In this document: positions 43,413-53,649 of the stretch, in pieces | Layout of the letters: every line of letters starts with the position of its first letter | How positions within the stretch are numbered: the first letter of the stretch is position 1 | NCBI GenBank assembly: GCA_018806915.1 | Contig: JAGKQI010000077.1 | Location: 124,001-188,000, forward strand | Reading direction: 5' to 3' | Length of the DNA stretch: 64,000 nucleotides | Source: Phytophthora colocasiae | Taxonomy: Eukaryota; Oomycota; Peronosporomycetes; Peronosporales; Peronosporaceae | The notes under the pieces: generated by a model | The model's input: the letters and a program-made list of their open reading frames with translations, nothing else | The model's database searches: none | Told to the model about the DNA's origin: nothing | Program-made: the position numbers and the translations under genes

Positions 43413-45490
43413 ATCTTCTCGGCAGCTTCTGGAAGCATGTGCTTACTTGGATCGAACCACTGCCGGATGAGGTTGTAGAACTCCTCCATTTGGCACTTGC
43501 CGTGATCGTGAAGTTCTCCGCAGCCGCGACATACGATAAAGCAGCGATCCGACGGATGACCCTTCTTGCCGCACTTCTGGCAGGTGAGACGCTTCCAACA
43601 GCCAAGATCCGAATGTTTCCTGGATCCGCAGTGCGGGCAGCGCTGTCCTTCGTTGGAGAAGCGTGGTCGGCGATCCGGTGGCGTTGGATCCGGGCTGGCT
43701 TGGGTTGGATCCGGATCCTTCTTAGGATCAGAAGTTCCCGTCTTGTTCTCCGTTGATCCGGCTGTCGTCGAGGTAATCGGTCGCTCACTCGAGGCTGCTA
43801 CGTATGCTCTGCGGAGCTCACCATCGATCCGGAGTCCTCGGAGTCGGATCCCTCAGATTCTACCATTTGCATGGAACGGATCGCACGCGTCGGACCGGTT
43901 GGCTGCGGGGCTGTCGTGGTCTTCGGCCGGAACTTGCTGGATCCTGACGACGGCTTCTTCTGTCTGGATCTCGCGCGATCTCGGGCCCGCAGTACGTCTT
44001 CAAGTTGATCCGCGTCCGCAAGTCGGAGTAATGTCAGTTGGTCTGCCAGATCTGCATCCCCAAGCGTCTCGATAAAGTGTTCGACGTGCTCGCGGCGAGC
44101 TTTGGCATCTCCATCCTTGATCATTACTCTCGCACGAAGACCTGCTACGTTCAAACGGTACAAGTATTCCAGTGGCGACTCATCGGATCTTTTACGAGCG
44201 TGGTAGTATTGCCACGCTACTGAGACTCCAAGGCCACAGTACTGCGTCTGGAAGGCTTTTAGCAGATCACTCCACTTCAGCCTTGTAGATCGACTGAGCT
44301 GTCTGTACCAGTTTCACGCTGGACCAGTGAGGAGATCTCCAAAGGTAAGGCACTTTTCTTCATCCGATGCTTGATCTCTCGTGAAGGCTGACTTGACTTT
44401 ACTAATCCATGATCTTGCTCGTTCCTCGTCATGAACTCCTTCAGGTCCGATATCGCCGAGATTCGGATCCGTTGAATCGTGCTGGATCCTGCCGTAACGG
44501 ATGCAGCGGTGGTCGTCGCCGTACGCCGGGGAGCCAATCCGCCAAGGTCGTCAGGGTCATACTCCCAGTTCTCGGGGTGTGATCCTACTGACTCCATCTC
44601 GACATCCCGGTACACAGGATCCGCAGCGTGCGTCGTAGCCCGTGGAACCGCAGTCATCTGCTGTTCCTTCAAGAATTTGTCCATGGCCGATCGGAAGTAG
44701 ATTTGCAGCCTGTTGGTGGATGCATACGGCGGATCCATGGCACGGGGCTGATCACGCGAGGCGTTCCACGTTCGTGTCGGCTTGGCCTCCAGGATGTCGG
44801 TCGGTATGCGAGCTGCCAACATAGCGGCGCCTGCGGGACCGAGCGCCATACGTCGGGGTTCGGACGGACTGTCGGATCCTGCTTCAGATTCCGCCGAGGC
44901 GTATCGAGAGGATCCAGTCTGATACTCTGGGGACTGCGCTAGCTTGGACATCAGATCCCGGGTCGCTCGTCGCTCACCGACGAGGGGCTTCAGTCGGTTG
45001 AATAGTGAAGCCGCTGCGATACGGATCCTGTCGTGGTCCAAGCGGAAAAGTGAGTCCCCATCGAAAGCTCCTGCCGCGAAACCAGCTTCCTCTAACAGGC
45101 GGAGGAGGCCCAGGGCGCTGTCCAGACTGTTCGCAGACTGCACCGGCGCCGTGATTGGACCGGTGAGGGATCCAACCAACTGAGGTTGTAGAATCTTCAT
45201 CACAGGGTCTCCCCGGAGGAAGTCATCGAGCGCGATCCGGCGATACGAAGCCTCCAGCTGGGTCGACGACCATTCCGATTTCAGCACCGGCTTCTCGTCG
45301 ACCTCAGATCCTGGTGCCCTCAGCTTCTTCCGCGCAGTCTTCGTCTTCTTCTTCGACGTTTTACCAGCTGAGATCTGCGCGGGGATGGTGTTGGTGGATG
45401 GAGATCCAACAGCTTTCGCTGCTGAATCCCCACCCGGCGGATCAGAACTCGCGTTCCGATCCGGGATCTTGGTCTTGGACTCGAAGATCA
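43389..45490 (-). pseudogene. Gy-D outer copy: gag
   Basis: Minus-strand gag: 45490-44277 (PDRNASSDPPGGDSAAK to AGSSTIQRIRISAISDLKEF), 44163-43798 and 43788-43408 in different frames. It has the same TGA as the inner copy (about 44324). Two zinc knuckles can be read in the 43620-43500 region. The first ~250 bp of gag and the last ~240 bp of the LTR are missing in one deletion, whose breakpoints (AAGATCCC / GCGGATCGG) both lie at GATC. Confidence 0.8.
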
Positions 45491-46119
45491 TGTGGATCCT
45501 TGGATCCGGGGTTGCCTTGGTGGGTGTGGGGGTCCTTTTCCTTTTCCATTACTGTCTTGCTTGCCGCCTCCTGTAGCGGTTGGTTTTGAGGGTGTTGAGA
45601 GGTCGAGGGATCCTACGGTTAAGCAATCAACACCGTTGGATCCGGGGTCTTCACTAGCGTAAGGTAAGCCGGCCAAATCGGGGATCCGGTCTTAGCTGTA
45701 GCTAGGTAGGCGTAGTGACTTGCAGGAACACTAAGGGGAGGCCAATATACTATCCTCTTCCCTTAACTTGGGCCCTGAAGAAAACCACTTGCGCACTAGA
45801 AGGTAAATTCGACTCTCTGATTTATGGTTAGCCAGTTTCTCATCCTGTACCCTATCTTTCCCATCGCAAATCTCTATCTTGGATCATGCTGGCTCTCCTC
45901 CAACTACTTTACTTCATTGATGTCTTGGATCATGAGGATCCGAGTCTGGATCCGAGGGCCTTGGATCTTGAGGATCCGGTATCTGGATAACTTAGGATCC
46001 GCCCTAGAGTAGGTACCCAGTTTAGGGATCTGTCCTTATCGTAGCACCATGTCGCACGTCACCCATCATCGTAGTCGTTCTGCGTCATATCCGGCTTTAT
46101 TTGAATCCACTTCACCACA
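45491..46119 (-). repeat. Gy-D outer 5' LTR (3' part deleted)
   Basis: Reverse-oriented LTR, starting TGTGGTGAAGTGG at 46119. About 629 of ~957 bp are present. The GGATCC minisatellite is contracted here (about 45930-46000). Gy-B sequence resumes at 46120. Confidence 0.88.
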
Positions 46120-46789
46120 AGGACCAGTAGGCGCGGGGCGTCCTACTGGTGATGCAGTCTCGCGTGTCGAGCTTGGACACGCGACGTTGAGGACTGCTGC
46201 CCCCAGCGAGAAACTTTCTCGCTGTAAGCTGCAAGATGACAAGCCAAACCTTGTCATCCTGAACGTGATGTCGAAGAGAGTGAACTCTCTTCGTGCCCTA
46301 GTGGACTCGGGCGCGTCGAACAACTTTGTTCGACAGGGAAGTCTTCGAAGACTTGACTTCGAAGAGGCCGACACGCCTCGTAGCGTGTTGGAGGTGCGGT
46401 TAGCAACAGGTGCCACCGTGAGGACTGAGAAGCGCGTAGTCCGTGTGCGCTTCTCTTACAAACGAAAGACGTTTGTAGAAGATCTTATCATCTTGGATCT
46501 AGACGATAAGTTCGACTTGGTATTAGGGATGCCGTGGCTTGCACGGCATGACCCGGTGATCAACTGGGAGAAGCGTACGCTCGTACGCTTCAACAACACA
46601 TGCGCGACAGAGAGCGATGGCCCTGTCAGTGCTGCACATGCACCGGCCGGTGCTTGTGAATCCCCAGTTGACGCAGCAGCGGCCGCCGCTGCCTCCGATC
46701 GCCGCCGGCGAACATCAATGACTCGGGAGTCGTTGAGAGAAAATGTGTGTCGACTCAGAAATCTGAGCCGAAGGGTTGCGGCCATGTGA
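46120..46789 (+). pseudogene. Gy-B protease
   Basis: Continuation of Gy-B after the Gy-D insertion. It begins with the post-gag stretch (AGGACCAGTAGGCG..., like CCAGTAGACGCGG in Gy-A), then a retropepsin: NVMSKRVNSLRALVDSGAS (catalytic Asp, about 46296-46320), RSVLEVRLATGATV and FDLVLGMPWLARHDPVINW (about 46510-46570). The frame ends at 46789 with a shift into the next frame. Many perfect hairpins lie within, for example GATGACAAG/CTTGTCATC and GTCGAACAA/TTGTTCGAC at about 46225-46335. Confidence 0.85.
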
Positions 46790-46957
46790 ATGATGGTCAG
46801 GTGAATGTGAATCACCTGACGCATAAACATCTGAATGATGTTTGTCACATGAGTGATGGTCAGGTGAATCGCATTCACCTGAGAGAAGGTAAAATACCGG
46901 TATTACCGGTATCCTTGGAGGTACTTCAAGCCCCCAAGGGTCGCGCCGACGACGTCG

Positions 46958-47236
46958 CGTCAACTCCGGGAGTTGACGAAATAAATAAAATTCGGGGAAC
47001 CGAAAGGCGTGCGTCAGCGCTGGGAGCTGACGCCACTGGCGCGTCGCTGCTAGTTCTGGGAACTAGCGATCGTACATCAGCTCCGGGAGCTGATGATGCG
47101 TGTACAGGCGAACATTCGCTGCTAGTTCCGGGAACTAGCGATCGTGCGTCAGCTCTGGGAGCTGACGATACGTGTACAAGCGAACACTCGCTAGCGCAGG
47201 AAACTAGCGAGAGCACGTCGACTCCGGGAGTCGACG
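46958..47236 (+). repeat. Six covarying YGG-loop hairpins in the Gy-B linker
   Basis: Perfect inverted repeats with a 3-base loop (CGG or TGG) and 8-9-bp arms: CGTCAACTC/GAGTTGACG (46958-46978), GCTAGTTC/GAACTAGC (47049-47067), CATCAGCTC/GAGCTGATG (47075-47095), GCTAGTTC/GAACTAGC (47121-47139), CGTCAGCTC/GAGCTGACG (47147-47167) and CGTCGACTC/GAGTCGACG (47216-47236). Arms differ between units but stay complementary within each. Confidence 0.9.
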
Positions 47237-47859
47237 ATGCGGTTGCTTCATCCGTAGTAGCGGGTGAAGTTGCTCCATCCGTAGGAGCGGATGGAGGCGC
47301 AGCGGTTCAGGGAACCGACTGTGCGGCAGGAGGTGCTGGCGGTTGCAAACGCCCAGCACCAGAAAAACCTGCGTGCTCACGTGCAGCGGTGCAGCACGCG
47401 ATGAGCGGCACACAAGCAGTGCTTGAATGTGCGAGTCAGCGGAAGGAATCCGCTGACGATGGCAATAAAGTCCTGTCTAAGGTGGGATGCCTTGGACGTG
47501 GAGCGCCTGGAGCTGAGCTCCATGGCAGACCTTCGCGGCGCAAGCTCAGGGAGCTTTGCGAGTCCCAGTCCATGACTGTGGAGGGTGTGTCTGCAGAGCA
47601 GACACCGAGTGTCAAGGTGTTGAACGTCTTGACACGTACTGGTACTGGATTGCAGTACCAGAAGATGCGGTTGGAGAATCCGCCGACGAGTGCGTCGGCG
47701 TTGACCTCACTTCCAACGATGAGTTGGAAGAGTTTCGCACGGGACTTGTACGATGGACGCATCGAAACAAATTTGCATTCTCTCGGATATCGAGAAAGTG
47801 GATCGCGAGGCCATAGAGCTGAAGCAGCTCGTCGTCGATAGGATCACTGAGTGTGATGA

Positions 47860-47864
47860 CTCCC
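47860..47864 (+). other. Target-site duplication CTCCC (left) of Gy-C
   Basis: CTCCC directly before the Gy-C LTR (47865) recurs directly after the other LTR (56176-56180). This is the 5-bp duplication expected of a Ty3/gypsy insertion. Confidence 0.9.
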
Positions 47865-48180
47865 TGTGACGGGGGTCACACAGCACTTCACACAGAGGAA
47901 GGCTTGGAGTATACTAACTCCTAGTGAACGGCAGTTCACTCGGTCCCCAAAGACTTGGGGAGACTAACTAAAGATGAGGTAGATTTAAGACTGAATATAT
48001 TATAGATACTTGTTAGCTTGGCCTGCAATACAAACTAAAAGATATCTATAGTGTAACCTATATAGAAGGTGATAGGTGGCTGCGGAGCCACCTGCCACGT
48101 GTCACCATGATGTGTGACACACCAAATGTATCCACTTCGGAAGAGTGACTAAAGTCACTCTTCAATGTAACCCCGTTACA
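47865..48180 (-). repeat. Gy-C 3' LTR
   Basis: 316 bp. On the minus strand it starts TGTAACGGGGTTACA and ends TGTGACCCCCGTCACA, so both termini are themselves palindromic. Inner hairpins include GAAGAGTGACT/AGTCACTCTTC (48140-48163), AGGTGGCT/AGCCACCT (about 48071-48090) and AGTGAAC/GTTCACT. Confidence 0.92.
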
Positions 48181-48193
48181 TCCTCCCCACTTA
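48181..48193 (-). other. Gy-C polypurine tract
   Basis: On the minus strand TAAGTGGGGAGGA lies directly before the 3' LTR. Confidence 0.75.
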
Positions 48194-48236
48194 GATTCGA
48201 CTCGTCCAATCAGAGAAGAGAGAAAATCCCTTTCAC

Positions 48237-50555
48237 ATGTCTCTCTTCAATGTCGAAATCGATCGACCTGCCGCCAGCTCTTATCGCTGCGGCTTCTGCT
48301 CTCACAGAGCACAGGGCGCACTGCCAACGCGTACCAGGCTTCCTTGGAAGCCCAGCAACATGTCTGCAAAGGGTGCAAACCCAGACGCGCAAGCGTCTTC
48401 ACGGAAGAAGGCTGCAAAGCCAACTTCCAAGCCAGCCAAGCCTCGCGGCAAGGCTTCGGCACTTCATGAGGCCACCGATGTGGCCTCCAGGGCTCTTAGC
48501 TCGCCCAGCAGCACTGCTGCGACGGCTAGCCCTAGCCAAAGGCGCAGTAGGTCTCCGTCCCTACCGCCTGATACTCGACCGAATCCTCGGTTCGAGTATA
48601 GGGACCATAGTCCCGGTTCCTGGAGTCCTTCCGAACAGGAAGCGACTCTTGTCATCTACTCGGGCGACGAGAGCGACAACGGCGACGCCGAGGGCAAGCC
48701 TGCGGCGGGTGCTCCGACCACGGAGGAGCACCATGGAGACAAGGACACCGCGTCCAAGTCTCCCGACAACACCAGCGGCCGTGGTGGCGACACTACGCTA
48801 CCACCTGTCAGACATCTGACACTTGCTGAAGGGCGCGAACGCGCCCGGGCCATTCAGGCAGAGGAGAAGGTGCCCAGCACCAACTCCAAGAAGCGTCATG
48901 CTTCACAGTCTCCTCGTCAAGACATGACAAGGAGAAGGGAGCTCGAAGAGATCTTCGGCCCCGACGACGTCGACGATGACGACGCCGATGAGGAGGAGGG
49001 GCTCATCCGCGAGCCCCAAGAGATCACTAACGATCTCGATGAGCAGCAAGAGCTCTTTCAGGCTGCTCAACAGCCAATGCGCACCGCACCAACGGTCGCA
49101 GGTGGGTCTCATCAACACGATGAGGACTCTGCCCACCAGCGGGGCTACTACCCGCCCGATCAAGGCTCGGGAGCTGCTGCGTATCTCGAGCAGCTCCAGG
49201 ACCCGCGTCCTCTCATAGGGGGCCATACCTCCAAAGGCGCCTATGAGCGGGCCTTGGTTCAGAAAGAACCTCTCTTTCAAGGCAACCTCTCTGTTGCCAG
49301 GTGCGTGCTTCTAGCACAGCACCGAATTCCTCTCAAGGAATTCACCTCGCTTCGCAAGAAGCCTGAGACTAAGGGTGGTCTCAAGCCCACATGGGGTTAC
49401 CCATGGGTTCTCCCAGAGAACACTGCGTCGTGGGTCGACGCTGAGGACCTCTTTTGGCAATGGGTCCGGTTGACAGTCAAGTCAACCCAGGAGTACATGT
49501 ACAACAAACTCCGTGACGAAGATCACCTGGAGGACATCCTCCGCCTCCGGGACCTTCGTGTCTAGTTTGCCCACCTCGTAGGCAAACGGCAGCTCCATCA
49601 TCAGATGGAGCGACTGAGAACTGAGTCTCAGTCCAGCGCTCACAATGAGCGCGGGTATGGAACACATACACCTGTGTTCAAACCCCGTTCAGCGGCTAAG
49701 AAGCCGCGGACTACTTACGAGGCTGCCGCCGTGCCTCTTCCCAGCACGCGACAGCCTTCGGGCAGTCAACCTGGAGCCGCTCAATCGGCTCCCAGGTACT
49801 CTGCGACGCAGGGTACCCGCGCCACTTCACTCGGAGCTGGCGCTTCCCACCGCGACGCCGCTCCTGGAGAACCCGCTCCACATGGTAGTGGCGTTCTCCG
49901 TTCCGGTCAAGCAAAGCCGGAGGAGGCCTCGCTCGACTGCTCTTTCGAGCCGTCCCCGACGTTGGGGACTCAGAGGCCTTCGACTGGGCCTCTTGACCAA
50001 CTTGTTGCTGAGCAACAGGAGGAGATCCGTCTCCTCCGAGCGCGTGTCCTTGCGCTTGAGGGTGCTCTTGGTCTTGAGCATGGCGGCCAAGCTGCCCCTG
50101 CAGCCGACCTGCCTGGTGTCTTGCGCCAGTTGGAAGACCTGCGTCTCGCGATGCAGGATCTTCATGGTCGTGTAGACCGTAGTGCCTCTTCGCGGGCACT
50201 TGACTCCCTTCGTCAAGAGGTCTACGACCTTCAGGCGACGATGTCTCGCCGGGAGTCGCAACCGTACGCGTACTCCCCGTCGTCGCGCGACTCGCGCCTA
50301 GGGGCCTACTCGCTTGGCCCCTCGGTGTATCCACACCGCTCGTACCTTCCACCGGGGTACGGCTTCGCCCCTGGGAGTCACCAAACTCCCTATTACCTGG
50401 GGCGCTCTGCGCCTGACGCTCAACCTCGCGTCGAGGAGGTTCACTCTCCTCCTCGCGGCCGCCTTCAACCTTTTGAGGGGCCGCATGACCCTGAGGGTCA
50501 TGGTACCGCTTCAGACGACCCACATAAAACGTCGGGTGGGTCGTCATCGACTTAG
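48237..50555 (+). CDS. Antisense ORF of Gy-C (772 codons with one in-frame TAG)
   Basis: On the strand opposite to pol, starting 56 bases inside the 3' LTR at ATG 48237 (MSLFNVEIDRPAAS). Codons 1-442 are open, TAG follows at 49563-49565, and the same frame continues to TAG at 50553-50555. N-terminal part: Lys/Ala/Pro-rich (AKPTSKPAKPRGK), then Ser/Pro-rich and acidic (FEYRDHSPGSWSPSEQE, GDESDNGDA). Middle: a compact part with many Trp and aromatics (KPTWGYPWVLPENTASWVDA). C-terminal part: coiled coil (LDQLVAEQQEEIRLLRARVL, LRQLEDLRLAMQDLHGRV) and Tyr/Pro-rich tail. The last 845 bases overlap pol (49711 onwards), first codon positions facing each other. Layout, and the FEY...SP...GDA stretch, resemble the Gy-A antisense ORF. 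Function unknown. Confidence 0.62.
49565..49707. repeat. Run of six consecutive perfect hairpins
   Basis: GTTTGCC/GGCAAAC (49565-49587), GCTCCATC/GATGGAGC (49592-49611), GACTGAGA/TCTCAGTC (49612-49633), GCGCTCA/TGAGCGC (49636-49652), GAACACA/TGTGTTC (49660-49679) and GCGGCT/AGCCGC (49692-49707). 86 of 143 bases lie in perfectly paired arms with loops of 3-9 bases. Confidence 0.93.
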
Positions 50556-51111
50556 GCAAGTCGATCGTGTAGGCAGCACCGTGCCTACTCAGGACCTTAA
50601 AGGGTCCAATAAAGCGATGCTTCAACTTGTTGCTCACCGTGGAGCTAACAGTGTTAAGAGGTAGGTTCCTAGTGTCGAGTAGCACTAAGTCACCCACATT
50701 AAATACACTTAAGTTTCCTCTCCCATGTTGGTCTGAGTACTCCTTTTGCTTGTCCTGTGCGAGTGCCATTGCATCTCGCACCCGGCTGATCACATTCAGC
50801 CTGTTGCCGACAAATGTCGACAACTTCTTCCGCAACGCGGCTGGTTCCACACCGGAAACCTGGGAGGAAAGCTCTTTCCGAGCCTCTCCCCCACTTACTC
50901 TCGAAGCCGCGGTGCCCCCACCCAGTGTGAGCGGCACCTGGGGGTTCCGAAGCCCGTTAGTAGAACGGCGTGAACCCCGTTGACGCGTGTACCGCGTTGT
51001 TGAGTGCAAACTCAACCATAGGCAGCTGCGCTGACCAAGAGCGCGGCGCCTCAGCGCAAAAACTGCGCAGCACGTCCTCAACCACTCGGTTGACGCGCTC
51101 AGTCTGACCAT
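49711..51111 (-). pseudogene. Gy-C integrase C-terminus and chromodomain
   Basis: The frame downstream of a 2-base loss at about 50958 (TTCTACTAACGGG where TTCTACGTCAACGGG is expected from Gy-A). It carries NGLRNPQVPLTLGG, a C-terminal DNA-binding fold (VFNVGDLVLLDTRNLPLN to PFKVLSRHGAAYTIDLP), a long Arg/Gly/Glu-rich linker and a chromodomain (ERHYHVERVLQERRRGGK, QLRVKWRGYPASQSTWEP, about 49890-49760). The stop is at 49711-49713. The first ~50 codons from 51111 are an out-of-frame shadow of the core. Confidence 0.87.
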
Positions 51112-52957
51112 CGGTCTGCGGATGGTCCGCTGTTGACATCGTCAACCGTGTTCCAAGCAATTGGAACAGCGTTTTCCAAAACGCAGCCGTAAACCGCGGG
51201 TCGCGGTCAGAGACAACAGTCTCAGGCAACCCGTGATAGCGAAACACGCTATCAAGGAACAACTTCGCAGTCTGTTCCCCGGTAATGGTCTCAGAGACCG
51301 GAGCAAGATGCACCATCTTGCTCAACCGGCATACAAACACCACAATGCCGGTGTTCTTCTGGTCATCGGCCGGAAGGCCGAAGACAAAGTCGAGACTCAT
51401 CGACTTCCAGCAGTCCAGTGGGACTGGCAGGCTCTGCAGCGGAGCCGACGCGTGCCCCGCAGGCTTCACGCGCTGACATGTTTCACATGTCTTGATGTAC
51501 TTGGCCACCCACTTGTACATGTGGGCCCACCAAAACATCAAAGAGACCCCATGATAGGTCTTCTCTCGGCCCAAGTGGCCACTCGAAGGCACATCGTGTG
51601 CCTCGTGAAGTATATCATACTTCAGATCCTCGTCGTTCGGAACAACGACCCGCGGAGGATCCCCGGGCTCCACCCGATAGTGGAGCAGGCCATCGGCCCA
51701 CTCATAGCGGTGGAGCCGTGCCCGCTGTCGAGGCGTAAGCCATTCGACCTTGGCATCCGTGCCAGCGGACAAATACCGCACAATAGGGGCGAGGGCGTCA
51801 TCGTCCCGATACGCCAAGCGTATTCGATCGTAAAGATCCGTCGTGGCCCGACTAATATGAGCGAACTCATAATCGGGTCTGCGCGACAAAGCGTCGGCAA
51901 GCGTGTTGAGCTTGCCAGGCTTGTATTCAACGCGGAAGTTATACTCCGCGAAGAATGACAGCCAACGCGCCATCCGCTGCGATAAGTGCGGCGTATGGAT
52001 GACTGTCCGCAAGGACGCGTGGTCCGTATAGACCACAAAGGGCCTTGAGCCCAGAAGATGCACCCTGAACTTGACAAGGGCATACTTCATCGACAAGAGT
52101 TCCTTGTCGTGAACGGGATAATTCCGTTCGGCAGCCTTCAGCTGCCTGGACTGGAACGAGATCACCCTATCTCGTCCCTCATCGTCCTGTTGCAATAGCG
52201 CACATCCAATTGCATAGTCGGAAGCGTCACAGACAACGCTAAACGACTTGGCATCGTCCGGCAACGCCAGGACGGGCGCGCATTGCAAGCTCGCCTTGAT
52301 GCTATCAAAAGCATTCTGGTGCTGGCGCTCCCAGCACCACTCGGCCTCCTTCTTCAGAAGGTCCGACAAAGGCTTTGCGAGTCCCGCATAGCCAGCACTG
52401 TACTTGTGCAAGTAGTTGTCTAAGCCCAACCGCTTCCTCAGGTCCTTCTGTGACCGAGGAACAGGCCATGCCGCAATGGCTTTGACCTTGTCAGGATCCG
52501 CTCGGACCCCGACGCTGCTGACGAAGCAGCCGAGGACCTTAATCTCCTCAGCTGCGAAGACGCACTTGTCGATGTTGGCATAGAGCTTGTTAGCTCTCAT
52601 GACCTCAAACACTCGACGGAGGTGCTCTCGATGCACCTCTATAGCCGTCTTGCCTCCCTCGGCACGGCTATGGACGAATATATCGTCAAAGTACGTCTGC
52701 GTGAACGCACGCAAAGGTCTAAACAACTGTGTGACCAAGCGATTGAAGGTCGCTGGTGCGTTGGATAGACCTTGTGGCATTACCAGCCACTCCCAGAGCA
52801 TACCGCTCGGCGTGCTCACGGCCGTGAGCGGGATATCACACTCCCGCATCAGGATCTGGTAGTATCCATCCACCAGATCCAGCGCGCTATACAGCGTGCA
52901 GCCGGCCATGTTGTTCAACAACACATCCTTGCGAGGGATCGGCGTCTGTGCTGGCAC
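50957..52957 (-). CDS. Gy-C RT, RNase H and integrase core
   Basis: 666 open codons of pol. RT palm with SALDLVDGYYQILM, MPQGLSNAPATFNRLVTQLF and catalytic YFDDIFVHS, then thumb (SQKDLRKRLGLDNYLHKYS). RNase H has VVCDASDYAIGCALLQQ, NYPVHDKELLSMKYALV, VVYTDHASLRT and LADALSRRPDYEF, all catalytic acids present. The integrase finger is HDVPSSGHLGREKTYHG...CETCQRV. The core has SLDFVFGLP, VSDRDPRFTAAFW and TDGQTERVNR (D, D, E intact). It ends NNAVHASTGFTPFY* where two bases are lost. The first codon shown (GTG/ATG-like, PAQTPIPRKD) is inside RT; the upstream RT part is in the next entry. Confidence 0.9.
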   Translation of the reverse strand: MPAQTPIPRKDVLLNNMAGCTLYSALDLVDGYYQILMRECDIPLTAVSTPSGMLWEWLVMPQGLSNAPATFNRLVTQLFRPLRAFTQTYFDDIFVHSRAEGGKTAIEVHREHLRRVFEVMRANKLYANIDKCVFAAEEIKVLGCFVSSVGVRADPDKVKAIAAWPVPRSQKDLRKRLGLDNYLHKYSAGYAGLAKPLSDLLKKEAEWCWERQHQNAFDSIKASLQCAPVLALPDDAKSFSVVCDASDYAIGCALLQQDDEGRDRVISFQSRQLKAAERNYPVHDKELLSMKYALVKFRVHLLGSRPFVVYTDHASLRTVIHTPHLSQRMARWLSFFAEYNFRVEYKPGKLNTLADALSRRPDYEFAHISRATTDLYDRIRLAYRDDDALAPIVRYLSAGTDAKVEWLTPRQRARLHRYEWADGLLHYRVEPGDPPRVVVPNDEDLKYDILHEAHDVPSSGHLGREKTYHGVSLMFWWAHMYKWVAKYIKTCETCQRVKPAGHASAPLQSLPVPLDCWKSMSLDFVFGLPADDQKNTGIVVFVCRLSKMVHLAPVSETITGEQTAKLFLDSVFRYHGLPETVVSDRDPRFTAAFWKTLFQLLGTRLTMSTADHPQTDGQTERVNRVVEDVLRSFCAEAPRSWSAQLPMVEFALNNAVHASTGFTPFY

Positions 52958-53649
52958 AGTCGCGCTGTTCAGCTTATTGTAAGCATGAACCAGACGCCAC
53001 TTCCCGTTCGGCTTGCGAACGCAGAAGGTTGGCGTCGAGTGCGGGACTTCGATTCCCGCACCATTCCCGCTTTCGCCTTAGCGGCGAAGAACGCGTCAAT
53101 GACGTCGCTCTGCTCTCGGGGCAGGGGGCCATTGACGCGTGACACAATACTTTGTGCCTGGCACGAGATCAATCTCGTGCCTGATCCCTCGGTCTGGTGG
53201 GGAGCTTTGAGGGTGGGTCCTTGGACACCACGTCCTCAGACTCCTTCACTAAAGGATACAGCGGATCCTTTGGATTCTTCAGAATCTCGGAGCCCGTGCG
53301 CGACGCACGTTGCTTCCGGAACTCCTCCAGGACGTCTTCGTCCATCACTGAGGAGGAGTTCAACTCCTCCTGGAGTGGGCTCCGGCCTAAGGAGAACCAT
53401 CTCCGATATCTCCCCGGCCTTCAACTCGGCCAGGAAGTCCTCCATCGCGACTTCCTCGAGGTTCAATAGCTCTGATACCTCAGGCAGGGTGCCAACTCGA
53501 CGGCCCCTGCCTTCACGCGATGCCCGGTCACGCCGTCGAAGATGTGATAGCATTCTTCGACCGACTGTGACCCAGGAGCCTTTAGCTCCTGTCCCAAGTC
53601 CTCGTGGACTTCTTCGGATGGTATTCTACCAACCCGGCTTACGACCATG
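52958..53649 (-). pseudogene. Gy-C pre-RT segment and RT N-terminus
   Basis: Minus-strand frames 53553-53236 (REGRGRRVGTLPEVSELLNL, EDFLAELKAGEISEMVLLRP), 53363-53169 (MNSSSVMDEDVLEEFRKQRA, DPLYPLVKESEDVVSKDPPS) and 53172-52969 (PREQSDVIDAFFAAKAKAGM, then FASRTG-like). They are homologous to the Gy-A frame at 12920-13700 but broken by three small indels, so Gy-C could not make an intact polyprotein as sequenced. Confidence 0.82.

Larger units (their letters stand above)
26479..46119 (-). mobile_element. Gy-D outer copy (split and truncated)
   Basis: Older Gy-D element on the minus strand inside Gy-B. Its 5' LTR is 46119-45491 and its body runs 45490-42341. It is then interrupted by the inner Gy-D (27979-42340) and continues from 27978 down to about 26479, where it is cut off at a point matching about 33885 of the inner copy. 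RT, integrase and 3' LTR are absent. Removing the inner copy rejoins the sequence exactly at the place matching about 32325 of that copy. Confidence 0.88.
46790..47864 (+). pseudogene. Gy-B protease-RT linker
   Basis: Frame 46747-47841 carries a low-complexity linker with repeated TSAPGADD, LVPGTSDRAS and STPGVDD units, then GRPSRRKLRELCESQSMTVE and a pre-RT stretch. Near 47740 the coherent reading moves to another frame (SRISRKW against EKVDREAIELKQLVVDRI). Removing the Gy-C insertion and one CTCCC makes that frame continue uninterrupted into 56181 (…ECDDS then LSVKTKKQ), confirming the nesting. Confidence 0.8.

Noticed and set aside
46958..47236. CRISPR-like array of regularly spaced repeats
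   Set aside because: Units lie inside a retrotransposon reading frame, the hairpin arms vary between units, and the genome is eukaryotic.
48237..50555. Antisense ORF as an envelope gene
   Set aside because: Wrong strand for an env, no signal peptide, no membrane segment, no cysteine pattern.
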